Source: Sediminihaliea albiluteola (lineage in GTDB: Bacteria > Pseudomonadota > Gammaproteobacteria > Pseudomonadales > Halieaceae). From it: a DNA stretch of 64,000 bases. The translations under genes and the position numbers were made by a program. The notes beneath the pieces are model-generated. The model worked only from the letters and a program-made list of their open reading frames with translations, made no database searches and had not been told where the DNA came from. Of this stretch, positions 26,880 to 37,021 are shown one piece after another (position 1 is the stretch's first letter; each line of letters starts with the position of its first letter). The stretch spans positions 992,001 through 1,056,000 of the forward strand of contig NZ_JACFXU010000013.1 in the NCBI RefSeq assembly GCF_014077625.1, written 5' to 3'.

Positions 26880-28250
26880 TTAGGGTAGCGACACCACCAC
26901 CCGCAGGCCTGGGTTGTTATTAGCTAAGCTAATGGTGCCCTGATGATACTGCACAATGGCCTGCACCAAACTCAAACCTAAGCCGTGACCCGGCTCTTTG
27001 CCACGGCTGCTCTCCAAACGATAAAAGCGCCTGAACACATGCTGCCGATCTGCTGCTGGTATGCCCCGGCCAGTATCACTGATTTCCACCCGTGCACCGC
27101 CGGTCAAAGCAGACTGTAAACGCAGTTCTATCTGACCACCCTCGGGAGTGTATTTAATAGCGTTGTCTAACAAATTAGCAAACATCTGGAATAACAGATC
27201 GCCATCACCACACAAGCTGAGCTGAGCCGGGCTATAGAAGGCCAAGCTAATCCCTTTATCATTGGCTAAGGGCTCATACAGCTCTGCCACATCCCCCAGC
27301 AAAGCGGCTAAATCAAGCTCTGCATCTGGACTTGATTTGCTGCCAGACTCCAGGGCCGAGATACGCAATAAAGCATTGAAAGAAGATAATAATTCATCGC
27401 ACTCTTCAATCACCCGGTCGACTGCTTCTTGTCGCAGCGGGTCGAGACCACTGCGCAACTGGTCCAGCTGGTTGCGTATCCGCGTCAAAGGCGTGCGCAA
27501 GTCGTGGGCTATGTTGTCAGAGACCTGCCTGACGCCCTGCATCAAAACAGACATCTGATCCAACATACGGTTAGTAAGCAGTGTCAGCTCTCGCAGGTAG
27601 CCCTCTTCACCTTCAAGGGGCATTCGCTCTGTGCCGCCCTTCTCACGCACAATGCGGGATAAGCGCTGGCCAAACTGCTCCATTCGTCGCAGGGCAAAAG
27701 AGGCAGTGAAAAAACCACCAATAATGCCCAGCATTAAGGTAGCAATCATGGCGCGAACCAAGGTGTCGAAGACTAAGCCACCACTTTCCACGGCATCGGC
27801 AAAGGAGCGCGCCACCATCACGGTGAGCCCCGAATCCAGCTCTCTGGAGCGGGCCAGAAAATCTACTTCGCTAGCGTGTTCAGACTGCAATAGGGATAGT
27901 TGAAAGCTGAGCCAGCCACCGACAAATTCACGATAGCGTGGGGCGCTGGGCAAATCTCCCGCGAGTTTCTGACCCGCCGCATCTGTCACCAGATAAGAAA
28001 AGCTTGTGCTTGCTGGCACTGCGCCCTGATCGTCGATGTACTGCTTCACACCTTCGAGGGACTGACCGCGAAACACCGCTTCGAATGTATCTAACTCCTC
28101 TACCACACTGTCGCGTAAATCGCTGAAGTAGTTGTAGCTAAAAAAGGCGTAGAGCAAACACAGCACTAGAGATACTGTCGTCACTAGCACAATGACGTAG
28201 CGTGCAATAAAGCGGAAGGTAAGGCTATTGAGTACCTGTAAAATACGCAT
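26880..28250 (-). CDS. Two-component sensor histidine kinase
   Basis: 456 residues. Two membrane spans (about 16-37 and 165-186) bracket a periplasmic sensor of roughly 125 residues; a HAMP linker follows. The phospho-acceptor is H249 in DNIAHDLRTPLTR. The ATPase domain shows the N-box LLDNAIKYTPEGG near 360, the G1 motif SDTGRGIP, and GHGLGLSLVQ. It is co-transcribed downstream of the response regulator gene with a 16-base gap. The overall layout resembles QseC/CpxA-type OmpR-partner kinases; the signal is unknown. Confidence 0.92.
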   Translation of the reverse strand: MRILQVLNSLTFRFIARYVIVLVTTVSLVLCLLYAFFSYNYFSDLRDSVVEELDTFEAVFRGQSLEGVKQYIDDQGAVPASTSFSYLVTDAAGQKLAGDLPSAPRYREFVGGWLSFQLSLLQSEHASEVDFLARSRELDSGLTVMVARSFADAVESGGLVFDTLVRAMIATLMLGIIGGFFTASFALRRMEQFGQRLSRIVREKGGTERMPLEGEEGYLRELTLLTNRMLDQMSVLMQGVRQVSDNIAHDLRTPLTRIRNQLDQLRSGLDPLRQEAVDRVIEECDELLSSFNALLRISALESGSKSSPDAELDLAALLGDVAELYEPLANDKGISLAFYSPAQLSLCGDGDLLFQMFANLLDNAIKYTPEGGQIELRLQSALTGGARVEISDTGRGIPAADRQHVFRRFYRLESSRGKEPGHGLGLSLVQAIVQYHQGTISLANNNPGLRVVVSLP

Positions 28251-28266
28251 TGACGAAGTCCAGCCC

Positions 28267-28944
28267 CTAGGGTGAACCTAAGCGGTAACCCGCACCACGC
28301 ACGGTGGTTAGTAACGGGGTATCAAAACCTCGGTCAATCTTCTGCCGCAGCCGAGAGACATGCACGTCGATGACATTGGTCTGTGGATCAAAATGGTAGC
28401 CCCAAACATGCTCCAGCAGCATGGCCCGAGTCACCACCTGCCCCGCGTGTCGCATCAAAAACTCCAATAATTTGTACTCGCGCGGCTGCAAATTGATCAG
28501 GTCCTGCTGGCGTCGAACTTCTTGACTTAGTAGGTCCATTTCCAAGTCGGCGACCTGCAGCCGAGTCTGCGTCTCACTCGGGTTATTCGCCCGGCGGTAT
28601 AGCACTTCAAGCCGGGCCTGAAGCTCAGCCATGGAAAAGGGTTTAGTCAGATAATCATCAGCGCCGCTGTGCAGGCCTTTGACGCGATCTTCCACTTCCG
28701 CCAGAGCACTGAGCACCAGCACTGGTGTCAAATGGCCGGCCTCGCGCAGACGGCTGACAATGGATAAGCCATCCAAACTAGGCAGCATGCGATCGACCAC
28801 CACGATGTCGAAATCACCCCTGAGCGCCGCCTCAAGACCCTCAAGGCCATCGGACTTGAGGGTACAGTTATAGCCCGCGGTAGCCAGCTCACTGGCGATA
28901 AACTCTCCGACCGAAGGGTCGTCTTCTACCAGCAGAACATTCAT
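28267..28944 (-). CDS. OmpR/PhoB-family response regulator
   Basis: 225 residues from the ATG at 28944, preceded by GGGGAGT. The frame is open about 78 codons further back, but that extension has no family similarity and would overlap the divergent RDD gene. Receiver domain: D8/D9, phospho-acceptor D51 in VVVDRMLPSLDG, and K near 101 in LTKPFSM. The C-terminal winged helix (about 125-223) has LQPREYKLLEFLMRH and VDVHVSRLRQKID. It is partner of the kinase that follows. Its likely targets are unknown; the divergent RDD gene is a candidate. Confidence 0.93.
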   Translation of the reverse strand: MNVLLVEDDPSVGEFIASELATAGYNCTLKSDGLEGLEAALRGDFDIVVVDRMLPSLDGLSIVSRLREAGHLTPVLVLSALAEVEDRVKGLHSGADDYLTKPFSMAELQARLEVLYRRANNPSETQTRLQVADLEMDLLSQEVRRQQDLINLQPREYKLLEFLMRHAGQVVTRAMLLEHVWGYHFDPQTNVIDVHVSRLRQKIDRGFDTPLLTTVRGAGYRLGSP

Positions 28945-29052
28945 TTTTTTACTCCCCTGTGTAGGCGCAAATGTAGCACGCGTAGCTGCTGCGCCCAATT
29001 TACAATTCGGTAATGCTGCCGTCGGTGCACGCTTTTTGATAGACTCGCCGCC

Positions 29053-29502
29053 ATGCCAAAGGATGCCCCCAAATTGACCCACCCCGCCTTGCCACGACGC
29101 TTGATGGCTATGCTCTATGACACTTTTCTGGTGCTGCCACTCATCATGCTCAGCGTAGCTATTGGTATGGGCATTCACAGTTACTTAAACGGCGCTGATG
29201 CCGAGCCCTTAGCGCCGTGGCTAGTGCAAGTAATCACTCTGCTCACCCTGATTGGCTTTTTTAGGGCTTTCTGGCTTAAAAGCGGCCAAACTCTGGGCAT
29301 GCAGGCCTGGCGTATCAAGTTGGTAGGAATTGATGGCAGCGTACCCAACACTAGCCATGTGATACGGCGCTGCCTAGGAGCGGCCTTGTCAGCACTGTGC
29401 TTTGGTGCGGGCTATTGGTGGTGCTTATTTGACCCTAACAAACGCTACTGGCACGACTACCTATCCGGTACCGAGCTGATCTTAGTCGACAAAAAGCGCT
29501 AA
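29053..29502 (+). CDS. RDD-family membrane protein
   Basis: 149 residues with three membrane spans (about 20-42, 54-75 and 108-125). The RDD signature residues are visible as RRLMAMLYDTFLVLP (Arg and Asp in the first helix) and GMQAWRIKLV. The family is involved in ion or small-molecule transport in the few studied cases; the function here is unassigned. It is divergent from the response regulator gene with a 108-base gap. Confidence 0.85.
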   Translation: MPKDAPKLTHPALPRRLMAMLYDTFLVLPLIMLSVAIGMGIHSYLNGADAEPLAPWLVQVITLLTLIGFFRAFWLKSGQTLGMQAWRIKLVGIDGSVPNTSHVIRRCLGAALSALCFGAGYWWCLFDPNKRYWHDYLSGTELILVDKKR

Positions 29503-29521
29503 TCAGCTTCGCCCCTTGTCC

Positions 29522-30580
29522 CTAGGCCCGCCGCAACATAAGCAGGCCCGCTAGCATACAGGCTAAAACCGGAACCAAGGCCGCGTACAGCGGCGAAAAA
29601 CCAAACACCATGCTGGCCGGCCCAAGCAGGTCCTGACTGGTGCGAAATACAATCCCCACAATCACCCCAGCAAATATGCGAAAGCCCAAACTGCCATCGC
29701 GCAGCGGCCCAAAAATAAAAGAAATTGCCACTAACACCAGACTCGCCACCGTCAGGGGCTGCAACAATTTACGCCACAGCGCCAACTCAAAATCATCGGC
29801 ATCAAGCCCCTGCTGCGATAAATAGCGGCTGTAAGGGTATAAGTCGCTCAGTGGCAGCTGCCCTGGCTGAACGACTTCCATGGTCAACAACTGTGGCGTA
29901 ATGGCTGTATCCCAGCGCAAGCTCTGGTAAGGGACCCGCGTCGTTTGCCAACTACTAAAATTGGTCCGCACTACCTGCTCCATCATCCAGTGATCGCCAG
30001 CATAAGTGGCCTGTTGAGCACGCAGGGCCGACTGCAGACGGCGGCGCTCATCAAATTGCAACAGAACTACCCCATACACAACGCCACCTGGCTCCAGCGC
30101 ATTAAAGTGGAGGAAGGTATTGCCCTCGCGGTTCCACAAGCCGTGGCGGCCGGCCACACCCTCACCGGGATTTTGCGCAATAGCGCGCCGACTCTGGGCC
30201 AGCTGCTCGGCTTGAGGAGCCACATACTCGCCCACTAAAAATGCCAGCAAGGCCATCACCAAGGTGGGCTTCATCACAATCCAAACGAGACGGGCAATCG
30301 AGACACCCGCAGCGCGCATAACGACCAATTCACTGCTTGAAGCCAACTGACCGAGACCAATTAAGCAGCCAATCAATGCGGCAAAAGGCGTGAACTCATA
30401 GAGACGACCGGGGGTCGTTAGCAGGATGTAACGCAGTACCTCCATGCCGGTATAGGAGTCACTGATATCACCGGCTTCATCGATAAATGCAGCAACTGCA
30501 TCAATGCCCACAATAATGAGCAAGACCAGCACCGTCGCACTGACCACTGTGCGACCAATGTAGCGATCAAGCTTTCGCAC
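29522..30580 (-). CDS. lptG: LPS export ABC transporter permease LptG
   Basis: 352 residues with the LptF/LptG layout: three spans, a large periplasmic beta-jellyroll (about 130-265) and three more spans near the C-terminus. MRKLDRYIGRTVV at the N-terminus and FTPFAALIGCLIGLGQLASSSELVVMRAAGVS near 60-90 are the conserved LptG coupling-helix region. With LptB and LptF it extracts lipopolysaccharide from the inner membrane and feeds the LptC-A bridge. Its start overlaps lptF by 14 bases. Confidence 0.96.
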   Translation of the reverse strand: MRKLDRYIGRTVVSATVLVLLIIVGIDAVAAFIDEAGDISDSYTGMEVLRYILLTTPGRLYEFTPFAALIGCLIGLGQLASSSELVVMRAAGVSIARLVWIVMKPTLVMALLAFLVGEYVAPQAEQLAQSRRAIAQNPGEGVAGRHGLWNREGNTFLHFNALEPGGVVYGVVLLQFDERRRLQSALRAQQATYAGDHWMMEQVVRTNFSSWQTTRVPYQSLRWDTAITPQLLTMEVVQPGQLPLSDLYPYSRYLSQQGLDADDFELALWRKLLQPLTVASLVLVAISFIFGPLRDGSLGFRIFAGVIVGIVFRTSQDLLGPASMVFGFSPLYAALVPVLACMLAGLLMLRRA

Positions 30581-31682
30581 GCAAACGCCTCCAGTATTTC
30601 CAGCGGGCAGTTAAATTGCCGCCATGGAGCATGCCCAAGCCCAGCGCCAGAAACAGCAGATGAACACCTATAAAGCCGCCCAAGACACCACTCTCCCCCT
30701 CTTCAACTGCAGAGCGGGCGTTGGCTAAAAGCATCAAATAGAGCAAGTAAACTAAGAACGCTGGGGCCATTTTAATATAGCGGCCGCGCCGGTGATCGGT
30801 GCGGCTTAGGCACAGGGCAATGAGTGCCACAATCGGCACCATGATGGGCAGCGATAGGCGCCAGTAAAGAGCAGCGATGTCCTGTGGTAGTTCGGAGTTG
30901 AGCAACTCCCGAGTCGGCCGGCCATCGACCGCCGCAGCGGTACGGATGCCGCCCTGAGGTTCGGGTATTAACTCCCCAAAACGGGCAAACTGAACCACCC
31001 GGTAATCCAAGCGCCCTGGTGTGCCCTCGTAGCGATAACCATTGCGCAACTCCAAATACCGGGCGCCGCTCTCCGGATCCATTTTTATTTCACCCTCTTC
31101 TGCGACAGTAACCACCATAGCGGAGCCGCCATCGGCACTGTCATTGCGCTGGGAGAGAAACACCGAGTGCATAATGCCGGTGTCCGGTGAAACACTTTCG
31201 GCATAACTGACGATGCCACTGTGCCGCCGGGTCTGAAAGCGCCCTGCGGCTAAGCTTTGCAAGCCTTGGGAAGAGGCTGGGTCCTGCAGTAACTCGGCCG
31301 AGCGCGCAGCACCTAAGGGCGTCACCACCAAGCTCAGCAGTGCTACCAGCAAGGTCACTAGGCCAGCTGAAACCATGGTATAGGCGGCCAGGCGGCTGGG
31401 GCTCACGCCGCAAGCTGACAAGACCACCATTTCACTTTCCACATAGAGCCGGCCGTAGGCCATGAGAATGCCGATAAACAAGCCCAGTGGTACAATCAGC
31501 TCCAGAAAGCCCGGCAGCCGGAAGAACATAACGGGCAGGAGAATGTCGGCAGCCAGATCGCCAACCGCTGCCTCGGCCAAATATTTGACGAAGCGGCCGC
31601 TAAAAATAACTACCAGCAGCACGAAGCTGACTGCCAGCATATGGGTCAGGATGTCTCGTGTAAGATAGCGAAGAATTTTCAT
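30567..31682 (-). CDS. lptF: LPS export ABC transporter permease LptF
   Basis: 371 residues, six spans with a central periplasmic domain (about 130-270). Conserved features are MKILRYLTRDILTHMLAVSFVLL at the start and LFIGILMAYGRLYVESEMVVLSACGVS near 65-92, the coupling helix. It is the first gene of lptF-lptG and divergent from pepA, the usual gammaproteobacterial arrangement. Confidence 0.96.
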   Translation of the reverse strand: MKILRYLTRDILTHMLAVSFVLLVVIFSGRFVKYLAEAAVGDLAADILLPVMFFRLPGFLELIVPLGLFIGILMAYGRLYVESEMVVLSACGVSPSRLAAYTMVSAGLVTLLVALLSLVVTPLGAARSAELLQDPASSQGLQSLAAGRFQTRRHSGIVSYAESVSPDTGIMHSVFLSQRNDSADGGSAMVVTVAEEGEIKMDPESGARYLELRNGYRYEGTPGRLDYRVVQFARFGELIPEPQGGIRTAAAVDGRPTRELLNSELPQDIAALYWRLSLPIMVPIVALIALCLSRTDHRRGRYIKMAPAFLVYLLYLMLLANARSAVEEGESGVLGGFIGVHLLFLALGLGMLHGGNLTARWKYWRRLRAKA

Positions 31683-31776
31683 CGATTTGATCGCCAGTGA
31701 ATTGGCCGCTTAGTCGGTTCAGTTTCGGCGCCCGACATCATACACTAGAGCATTGCATAACGGACAAGGAAACCCA

Positions 31777-33273
31777 ATGACATCAATGACTTTCACCGCT
31801 CGCCAGAGCGTAGACCCCAGCAAGACCAAAACGCAGTGCGCAGTGGTTCCGGTATTTGGCAAATCCCTGTCTGCGGCGGCGCAAGCCTATGACGAACTCA
31901 GTGCGGGTGCCATCAGCGCCACAATGGCACTGGGCGACTTCAGCGGCAAGTCTCGGCAAAGCTGCATGCTGCCTGGTGCCGGTGGCGCCAAGCGCATATT
32001 ATTACTAGGCTGCGGAGAACAGAAAAAGTTCGATTTAGCTGCCGCGAGAAAACTCACCGAGACCCTCTATAACAGCCTTAATAAGAGCAGCGCAAAAGAT
32101 GCCCTTATCTACACTGCCGAACTCAAGCCGCAAGATGGCGAGCTGGCGACAGTCTTGGAGTCAATGGCACGGAACCTCACAGCCCTGGCCTACCGCTACA
32201 CTGAAACAGTCGCCAAACCCAAGAAGGCCCTGGCTCTGAGCAAGCTTTTAGTCAGCAGTGACAAGGAGCAATTATCGACCAAGGAGGCTCAAGCGGCCTT
32301 GGATAGCGGCGCCAAAACCGGCCAGGGGATTAACACCGCTCGCAACTTAGCCAACCTACCCGGCAATATCTGCACCCCTAGCTACCTCGCCAAGCAGGCT
32401 CGCGAGCTCGCCCGCGGCAATAAAAAGCTCAGCGCTACCATTTTGGATGAGAAAAAGATGGCTGAGTTGGGCATGGGCTCACTGCTGTCGGTGTCAGCAG
32501 GCAGCGATGAGCCAGCCAAGCTAATCGTCCTTGAGTATAAAGGGGGCAAAGCCAGCCAGCAGCCCTATGTACTTGTGGGCAAAGGCATCACCTTTGATAC
32601 CGGCGGTATCTCACTTAAACCCGGCGCCAAAATGGACGAAATGAAATTCGACATGGGCGGCGCAGCCAGTGTCCTTGGCACCATGCAAGCGCTGCGTGAT
32701 TTGGAGCTACCACTGAACGTAGTGGCCATTATCGCCGCCGCCGAAAACATGCCCAGTGGCCGAGCTACCAAGCCAGGTGACGTGGTAACGAGCATGTCAG
32801 GCAAAACCATTGAAATACTTAACACGGATGCCGAAGGGCGTCTGGTACTGTGCGATGCCTTGACCTACGCCGAGCGCTATAAGCCCAGCGCTGTGGTTGA
32901 TATAGCCACACTGACAGGAGCCTGTGTCGTGGCACTGGGTTCGCATGCCTCGGGACTCTATGCCAACAAGGATGAGTTAGCCGAGCAGCTTCTTGCGGCT
33001 GGCCAATATACTCATGACCGCGCTTGGCGTATGCCCCTGTGGGATGACTACCAGAAGCAACTATCAAGCAACTTCGCTGATATCGCCAACATAGGCGGAC
33101 CCGGCGGCGGCAGCATTACTGCAGCCTGCTTCTTAGCGCGCTTCACCGAGAAATACGATTGGGCACACCTCGATATTGCTGGCTCAGCCTGGGATAGCAG
33201 CCCTAAAGGCGCCACCGGCAGACCTGTTGCCCTGTTGACTCGATATCTGCAGGAGCGCGCGGAACAGCAATGA
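31777..33273 (+). CDS. pepA: Leucyl aminopeptidase PepA
   Basis: About 498 residues from the ATG at 31777, which has AAGGAA 7 bases upstream; a TTG at 31753 is open but unlikely. This M17 cytosolic aminopeptidase removes N-terminal Leu and other residues; in E. coli PepA also binds DNA. The two-metal site is intact: K and D in GKGITFDTGGIS, D in KFDMGGAAS, and D and E in NTDAEGRLVL. A TACACT -10-like box lies about 40 bases upstream. The stop overlaps holC (ATGA). Confidence 0.95.
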   Translation: MTSMTFTARQSVDPSKTKTQCAVVPVFGKSLSAAAQAYDELSAGAISATMALGDFSGKSRQSCMLPGAGGAKRILLLGCGEQKKFDLAAARKLTETLYNSLNKSSAKDALIYTAELKPQDGELATVLESMARNLTALAYRYTETVAKPKKALALSKLLVSSDKEQLSTKEAQAALDSGAKTGQGINTARNLANLPGNICTPSYLAKQARELARGNKKLSATILDEKKMAELGMGSLLSVSAGSDEPAKLIVLEYKGGKASQQPYVLVGKGITFDTGGISLKPGAKMDEMKFDMGGAASVLGTMQALRDLELPLNVVAIIAAAENMPSGRATKPGDVVTSMSGKTIEILNTDAEGRLVLCDALTYAERYKPSAVVDIATLTGACVVALGSHASGLYANKDELAEQLLAAGQYTHDRAWRMPLWDDYQKQLSSNFADIANIGGPGGGSITAACFLARFTEKYDWAHLDIAGSAWDSSPKGATGRPVALLTRYLQERAEQQ

Positions 33274-33689
33274 CCCGCGTCGGTTTCTATGTCGTACAGG
33301 CCGCTGGTGAAAGCCAGCGCCTACAGGTGGCTGCACGCCTTACTAATAAGGCTTTCCAGCGCGGCCACCGCGTTTATCTCAATGCTAATAGTGAAGCTCA
33401 AGCGCGCGAGCTCGACACTCTGCTGTGGAGTTTTCGCCCCGATAGCTTCCTACCTCATGGCCTGAACGGTGAGACCGATAGTGATCAAATCGCCATCGGC
33501 TGGGGACAAGAACCTCATGGCCACGACGATTTACTAATTAACCTCCAATTAGAAATTCCGCCCTTCTTTAGTCGCTTTCAGCGAGTGGCCGAAGTGGTCA
33601 CCCAGGACCCCACTAGCCTGAGCGCATTGAGACAATCCTGGCGCTTCTATAAAGAACGGGGCTATCAATTGGAAAAACACGACCTATAA
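33270..33689 (+). CDS. holC: DNA polymerase III chi subunit
   Basis: 139 residues, normal for HolC. Features are the N-terminal TRVGFYVVQAAG strand and the conserved DTLLWSFRPDSFLPHGL near 50-66, followed by a C-terminal helix WRFYKERGYQLEKHDL. Chi links the clamp loader to single-strand binding protein at the replication fork. It is co-transcribed with pepA (4-base overlap) and followed by valS, a conserved neighbourhood. Confidence 0.94.
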   Translation: MTRVGFYVVQAAGESQRLQVAARLTNKAFQRGHRVYLNANSEAQARELDTLLWSFRPDSFLPHGLNGETDSDQIAIGWGQEPHGHDDLLINLQLEIPPFFSRFQRVAEVVTQDPTSLSALRQSWRFYKERGYQLEKHDL

Positions 33690-33693
33690 CGCG

Positions 33694-33699
33694 TATAAT
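33694..33699 (+). promoter_or_regulatory. Candidate -10 element upstream of valS
   Basis: A perfect TATAAT lies 42 bases before the valS ATG. The best -35 is TTGGAA at 33669-33674 with a long 19-base spacer, so the assignment is tentative; valS may also be read from pepA-holC. Confidence 0.35.
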
Positions 33700-33741
33700 C
33701 GCGCCCTTTTTTAGGCAGCTGCCCCTCGGACTAACACTGTA

Positions 33742-36510
33742 ATGGATAAAACCTTCCAACCCGCCGCAATCGAAACCCGCTGGTACCAAGAATGGGAAAA
33801 TCGTGGCTACTTTCAACCACAAGGTGGTGATCAAGCCTATAGCATCATGATCCCACCGCCCAACGTCACCGGCAGCCTGCATATGGGCCACGGCTTTCAG
33901 GAAGCCATTATGGACGCCCTGATTCGCTATCACCGCATGTCTGGCTTCAATACCCTGTGGCAACCTGGCACCGATCACGCCGGTATTGCCACACAGATGG
34001 TGGTTGAGCGCCAACTAGAAGCTGAAGGCCTCAGTCGCCACGACTTAGGTCGCGAAAAATTCGTCGAAAAAATCTGGGAGTGGAAAGAGCAATCCGGTGG
34101 CAACATTACCCGCCAGTTGCGCCGTTTAGGCGCATCCCTTGATTGGTCCCGCGAACGCTTCACTATGGATGAGGGCCTCAGCAAAGCGGTACAGGAAGTC
34201 TTTATCCGCCTCTACGAAGAAGGTTTGATCTACCGCGGTCAGCGCTTGGTTAACTGGGACCCAGCCTTACACACAGCGGTATCTGACCTGGAGGTGCTGT
34301 CAGAGGAGGAGCAAGGCCATCTATGGCACTTTAAATACCCCTTGAGCAGTGGTGAGGGCCACTTGATCGTGGCCACGACTCGCCCTGAAACAATGCTCGG
34401 AGACACGGCCGTTGCCGTACATCCAGAAGACGAACGCTACGCTCACCTGGTCGGCCAGAGCATCACTCTGCCCTTAAGCGGACGTGAAATCCCCATCATC
34501 GCCGATGACTATGTCGATCCAGAGTTCGGCACCGGCTGTGTAAAAATCACTCCGGCACACGATTTCAATGACTACGAAATGGGCCAGCGTCACGGCCTAG
34601 AGATGATCAACATCCTCGACGACAACGCCGCCATCAATGAGCAAGCACCTGCAGCCTACGTCGGTCTTGATCGCTTTGAAGCCCGCACACGCATTGTTGC
34701 AGACTTGGAGCAACTGGGCCTACTCGACAAAATCGAGCCTCATACGCTAAAAGTGCCCCGCGGCGACCGCTCTGGGGTGGTGATCGAGCCCTACTTGACC
34801 CAGCAGTGGTACGTGGATGCTAAGTCACTGGCCGGCCCAGCTATTGAGGCGGTCGAAAACGGCGACATCCAATTCGTGCCAAAGCAGTGGGAAAACACCT
34901 ATTTCTCATGGATGCGGGACATCCAAGACTGGTGCATCAGCCGCCAGCTTTGGTGGGGGCACCGCATCCCCGCCTGGTATGACGATGCTGGCAACATCTA
35001 CGTGGGCAAGGACGAGGCCCAAGTACGCGCCCAGAACAAACTGCCAGAGAGCTTGACGCTGCGCCAAGATGAGGACGTGCTCGACACCTGGTTCTCCTCT
35101 GCTCTGTGGACTTTTTCAACCCTAGGCTGGCCCGATAACACCGAAGAACTGGCCACCTTCCACCCTAGCTCTGTGTTAGTCACCGGCTTTGATATCATTT
35201 TCTTCTGGGTTGCCCGGATGATCATGATGACCCTGCATTTCCGCAAAGAAGTGCCGTTCCACACCGTCTATGTTCACGGCCTAGTACGCGATGCGGAAGG
35301 CCAAAAAATGTCCAAATCCAAGGGCAACGTGCTCGACCCCATCGACCTGATCGATGGCATCGATTTGGAGAGCTTAGTCGATAAACGCACCGCTGGCATG
35401 ATGCAGCCACAGCTGGCGGCCAAGATTGAAAAAGCCACTCGCAAACACTACCCCGAAGGCATTAATGCCTATGGTACCGATGCGCTGCGTTTCACCTACT
35501 ACTCACTGGCTTCCACCGGCCGCGACATTCGTTTTGATATTGGCCGCATCGAAGGTTTCCGCAATTTCTGCAATAAAATCTGGAACGCCGCTCGCTATGT
35601 GCTGATGAATTGTGAAGGCCAAGATTGTGATGCCAATGGCGCAGGCGAGGTGGAACTGAGCCTCGCCGACCGCTGGATTATCAGCGAACTGCAGCAAACT
35701 AAAGCCGCTGTCGCCAAAGCTATGGCCAGTTATCGCTTTGATCATGCTTCCCAGGCGCTGTATGAATTTGTCTGGAACCAGTACTGCGACTGGTACTTGG
35801 AACTATCAAAACCTGTGCTGTGGGATGATGAGGCATCAGAGGCGGCCAAGCGCGGTACCCGGCGAACCCTAATCCGCGTGCTGGAGTCGACGCTGCGCTT
35901 GCTGCACCCTTTTATGCCCTATATCACTGAAGAAATCTGGCAAACAGTGGCGCCATTGGCTGGGCAATCTGGGGCCACTATTATGCTGCAGCCCTATCCA
36001 CTCTACGACGACAAAGGCGTGGACAGTGCTGCAAATGCAGATATAGAATGGCTAAAAGGAGTGATTGAAGGCCTGCGTAACATTCGTGGTGAAATGAATA
36101 TTGCGCCGGGCAAGTCACTCAGTGTATTACTGAGGAACGCTGGCGAAAGCGATAAATCCAGATTGGAAAAAAATGCCGCGTCTCTGAAAAAGCTGGCTAA
36201 GCTGGAATCTATCCGGCTGCTGGCAGATGGCGAAGAAGCACCGATAGCGGCTACAGCGCTAGTGGGCGAATTAGAAATCTTGGTGCCCATGGCGGATTTA
36301 ATTGATAAGAATGCCGAACTACAGCGCCTCGCTAAAGAAGTTGAAAAGCTGGAAAAAGAACTGCAGCGTATTGAAGGCAAACTGAATAATCCGGCCTTTG
36401 TCGATAAGGCGCCAGAGGCCGTAGTAGCCAAAGAGCGCAGTAAACTGCAGGCACAACAGCAGGCATTAGCCAAGCTGCGAGAACAAAAACAGCGTATTGA
36501 GCTAATGTAA
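33742..36510 (+). CDS. valS: Valyl-tRNA synthetase
   Basis: 922 residues, class Ia enzyme. HIGH-type motif HMGHG is at about 47-51, KMSKSKGN near 523, the editing (CP1) domain between with [14 protein letters not shown] near 213, the anticodon-binding domain after about 650, and a C-terminal coiled coil (about 855-920, rich in LEKELQRIE) that contacts the tRNA elbow. All match complete bacterial ValRS. Confidence 0.98.
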   Translation: MDKTFQPAAIETRWYQEWENRGYFQPQGGDQAYSIMIPPPNVTGSLHMGHGFQEAIMDALIRYHRMSGFNTLWQPGTDHAGIATQMVVERQLEAEGLSRHDLGREKFVEKIWEWKEQSGGNITRQLRRLGASLDWSRERFTMDEGLSKAVQEVFIRLYEEGLIYRGQRLVNWDPALHTAVSDLEVLSEEEQGHLWHFKYPLSSGEGHLIVATTRPETMLGDTAVAVHPEDERYAHLVGQSITLPLSGREIPIIADDYVDPEFGTGCVKITPAHDFNDYEMGQRHGLEMINILDDNAAINEQAPAAYVGLDRFEARTRIVADLEQLGLLDKIEPHTLKVPRGDRSGVVIEPYLTQQWYVDAKSLAGPAIEAVENGDIQFVPKQWENTYFSWMRDIQDWCISRQLWWGHRIPAWYDDAGNIYVGKDEAQVRAQNKLPESLTLRQDEDVLDTWFSSALWTFSTLGWPDNTEELATFHPSSVLVTGFDIIFFWVARMIMMTLHFRKEVPFHTVYVHGLVRDAEGQKMSKSKGNVLDPIDLIDGIDLESLVDKRTAGMMQPQLAAKIEKATRKHYPEGINAYGTDALRFTYYSLASTGRDIRFDIGRIEGFRNFCNKIWNAARYVLMNCEGQDCDANGAGEVELSLADRWIISELQQTKAAVAKAMASYRFDHASQALYEFVWNQYCDWYLELSKPVLWDDEASEAAKRGTRRTLIRVLESTLRLLHPFMPYITEEIWQTVAPLAGQSGATIMLQPYPLYDDKGVDSAANADIEWLKGVIEGLRNIRGEMNIAPGKSLSVLLRNAGESDKSRLEKNAASLKKLAKLESIRLLADGEEAPIAATALVGELEILVPMADLIDKNAELQRLAKEVEKLEKELQRIEGKLNNPAFVDKAPEAVVAKERSKLQAQQQALAKLREQKQRIELM

Positions 36511-36534
36511 GACTCGGTAGTAAAGGTTTAACAA

Positions 36535-36558
36535 GCTGCCGCTATAAACAGCGGCAGC
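36535..36558 (+). other. Hairpin after valS
   Basis: GCTGCCGCT (36535-36543) pairs with AGCGGCAGC (36550-36558), loop ATAAAC, 24 bases after the valS stop. No U-tract in the direction of valS; it lies just before the cspA leader. Confidence 0.5.
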
Positions 36559-36597
36559 GGATAATAAAAAGTGCAGTGGTAAACCGAGGATAGTGGT

Positions 36598-36810
36598 ATG
36601 AGTGAACGTGTTAATGGCACGGTAAAGTGGTTCAACAACGCCAAAGGGTTTGGCTTTATCACCCGTGAAGAAGGTGACGATGACATATTCGTGCACTTTC
36701 GCTCCATTCAGGGCGAAGGCTATCGCACCCTCAATGAGGGGCAGGTAGTGGAGTTCAACCTCGTCAAAGGGCCCAAAGGCCTACAGGCTGAGGAAGTACT
36801 GAAGCTCTAA
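36598..36810 (+). CDS. CspA-family cold shock protein
   Basis: 70-residue single cold-shock domain that binds single-stranded RNA/DNA. RNP1 KGFGFI (about 17-22) and RNP2 IFVHF (about 32-36) are intact in the normal order, and the N-terminus [14 protein letters not shown] is standard. An ACCGAGGATAGTGGT region precedes the ATG. It sits directly upstream of a second, membrane-anchored cold-shock-domain gene, sharing the unusual word [20 protein letters not shown] that suggests a local duplication. Confidence 0.95.
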   Translation: MSERVNGTVKWFNNAKGFGFITREEGDDDIFVHFRSIQGEGYRTLNEGQVVEFNLVKGPKGLQAEEVLKL

Positions 36811-36821
36811 GAGCTCTCGCC

Positions 36822-36867
36822 TTGGGAAGCACCGCAGCGAGCAGCTTCCCAACACCTCCACGGTGTT
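36822..36867 (+). terminator. Tandem hairpins after the csp gene
   Basis: TTGGGAAGC (36822-36830) with GCTTCCCAA (36844-36852) is followed by AACACC (36851-36856) with GGTGTT (36862-36867) and then a short T run. The two share two bases and could be alternative folds. The second is the more terminator-like. Confidence 0.5.
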
Positions 36868-37021
36868 TCAATCGCTGTAAATAACGCCCTTCCTGTAATG
36901 GCAGAGTATGCTGTTGCCGGGTGTTTTAGCAGTTTGTCCCCACTGTTTTCCTGGGGTCACCATTGTTGTGTTGGCATTTTACAAGGCTGGCACTGTAGAT
37001 ATTTTACTAAAGAGGATTAGC

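Noticed and set aside
28945-29178. 78-codon N-terminal extension of the response regulator
   Set aside because: No receiver similarity, overlaps the divergent RDD start, and GGGGAGT lies before the ATG at 28944.
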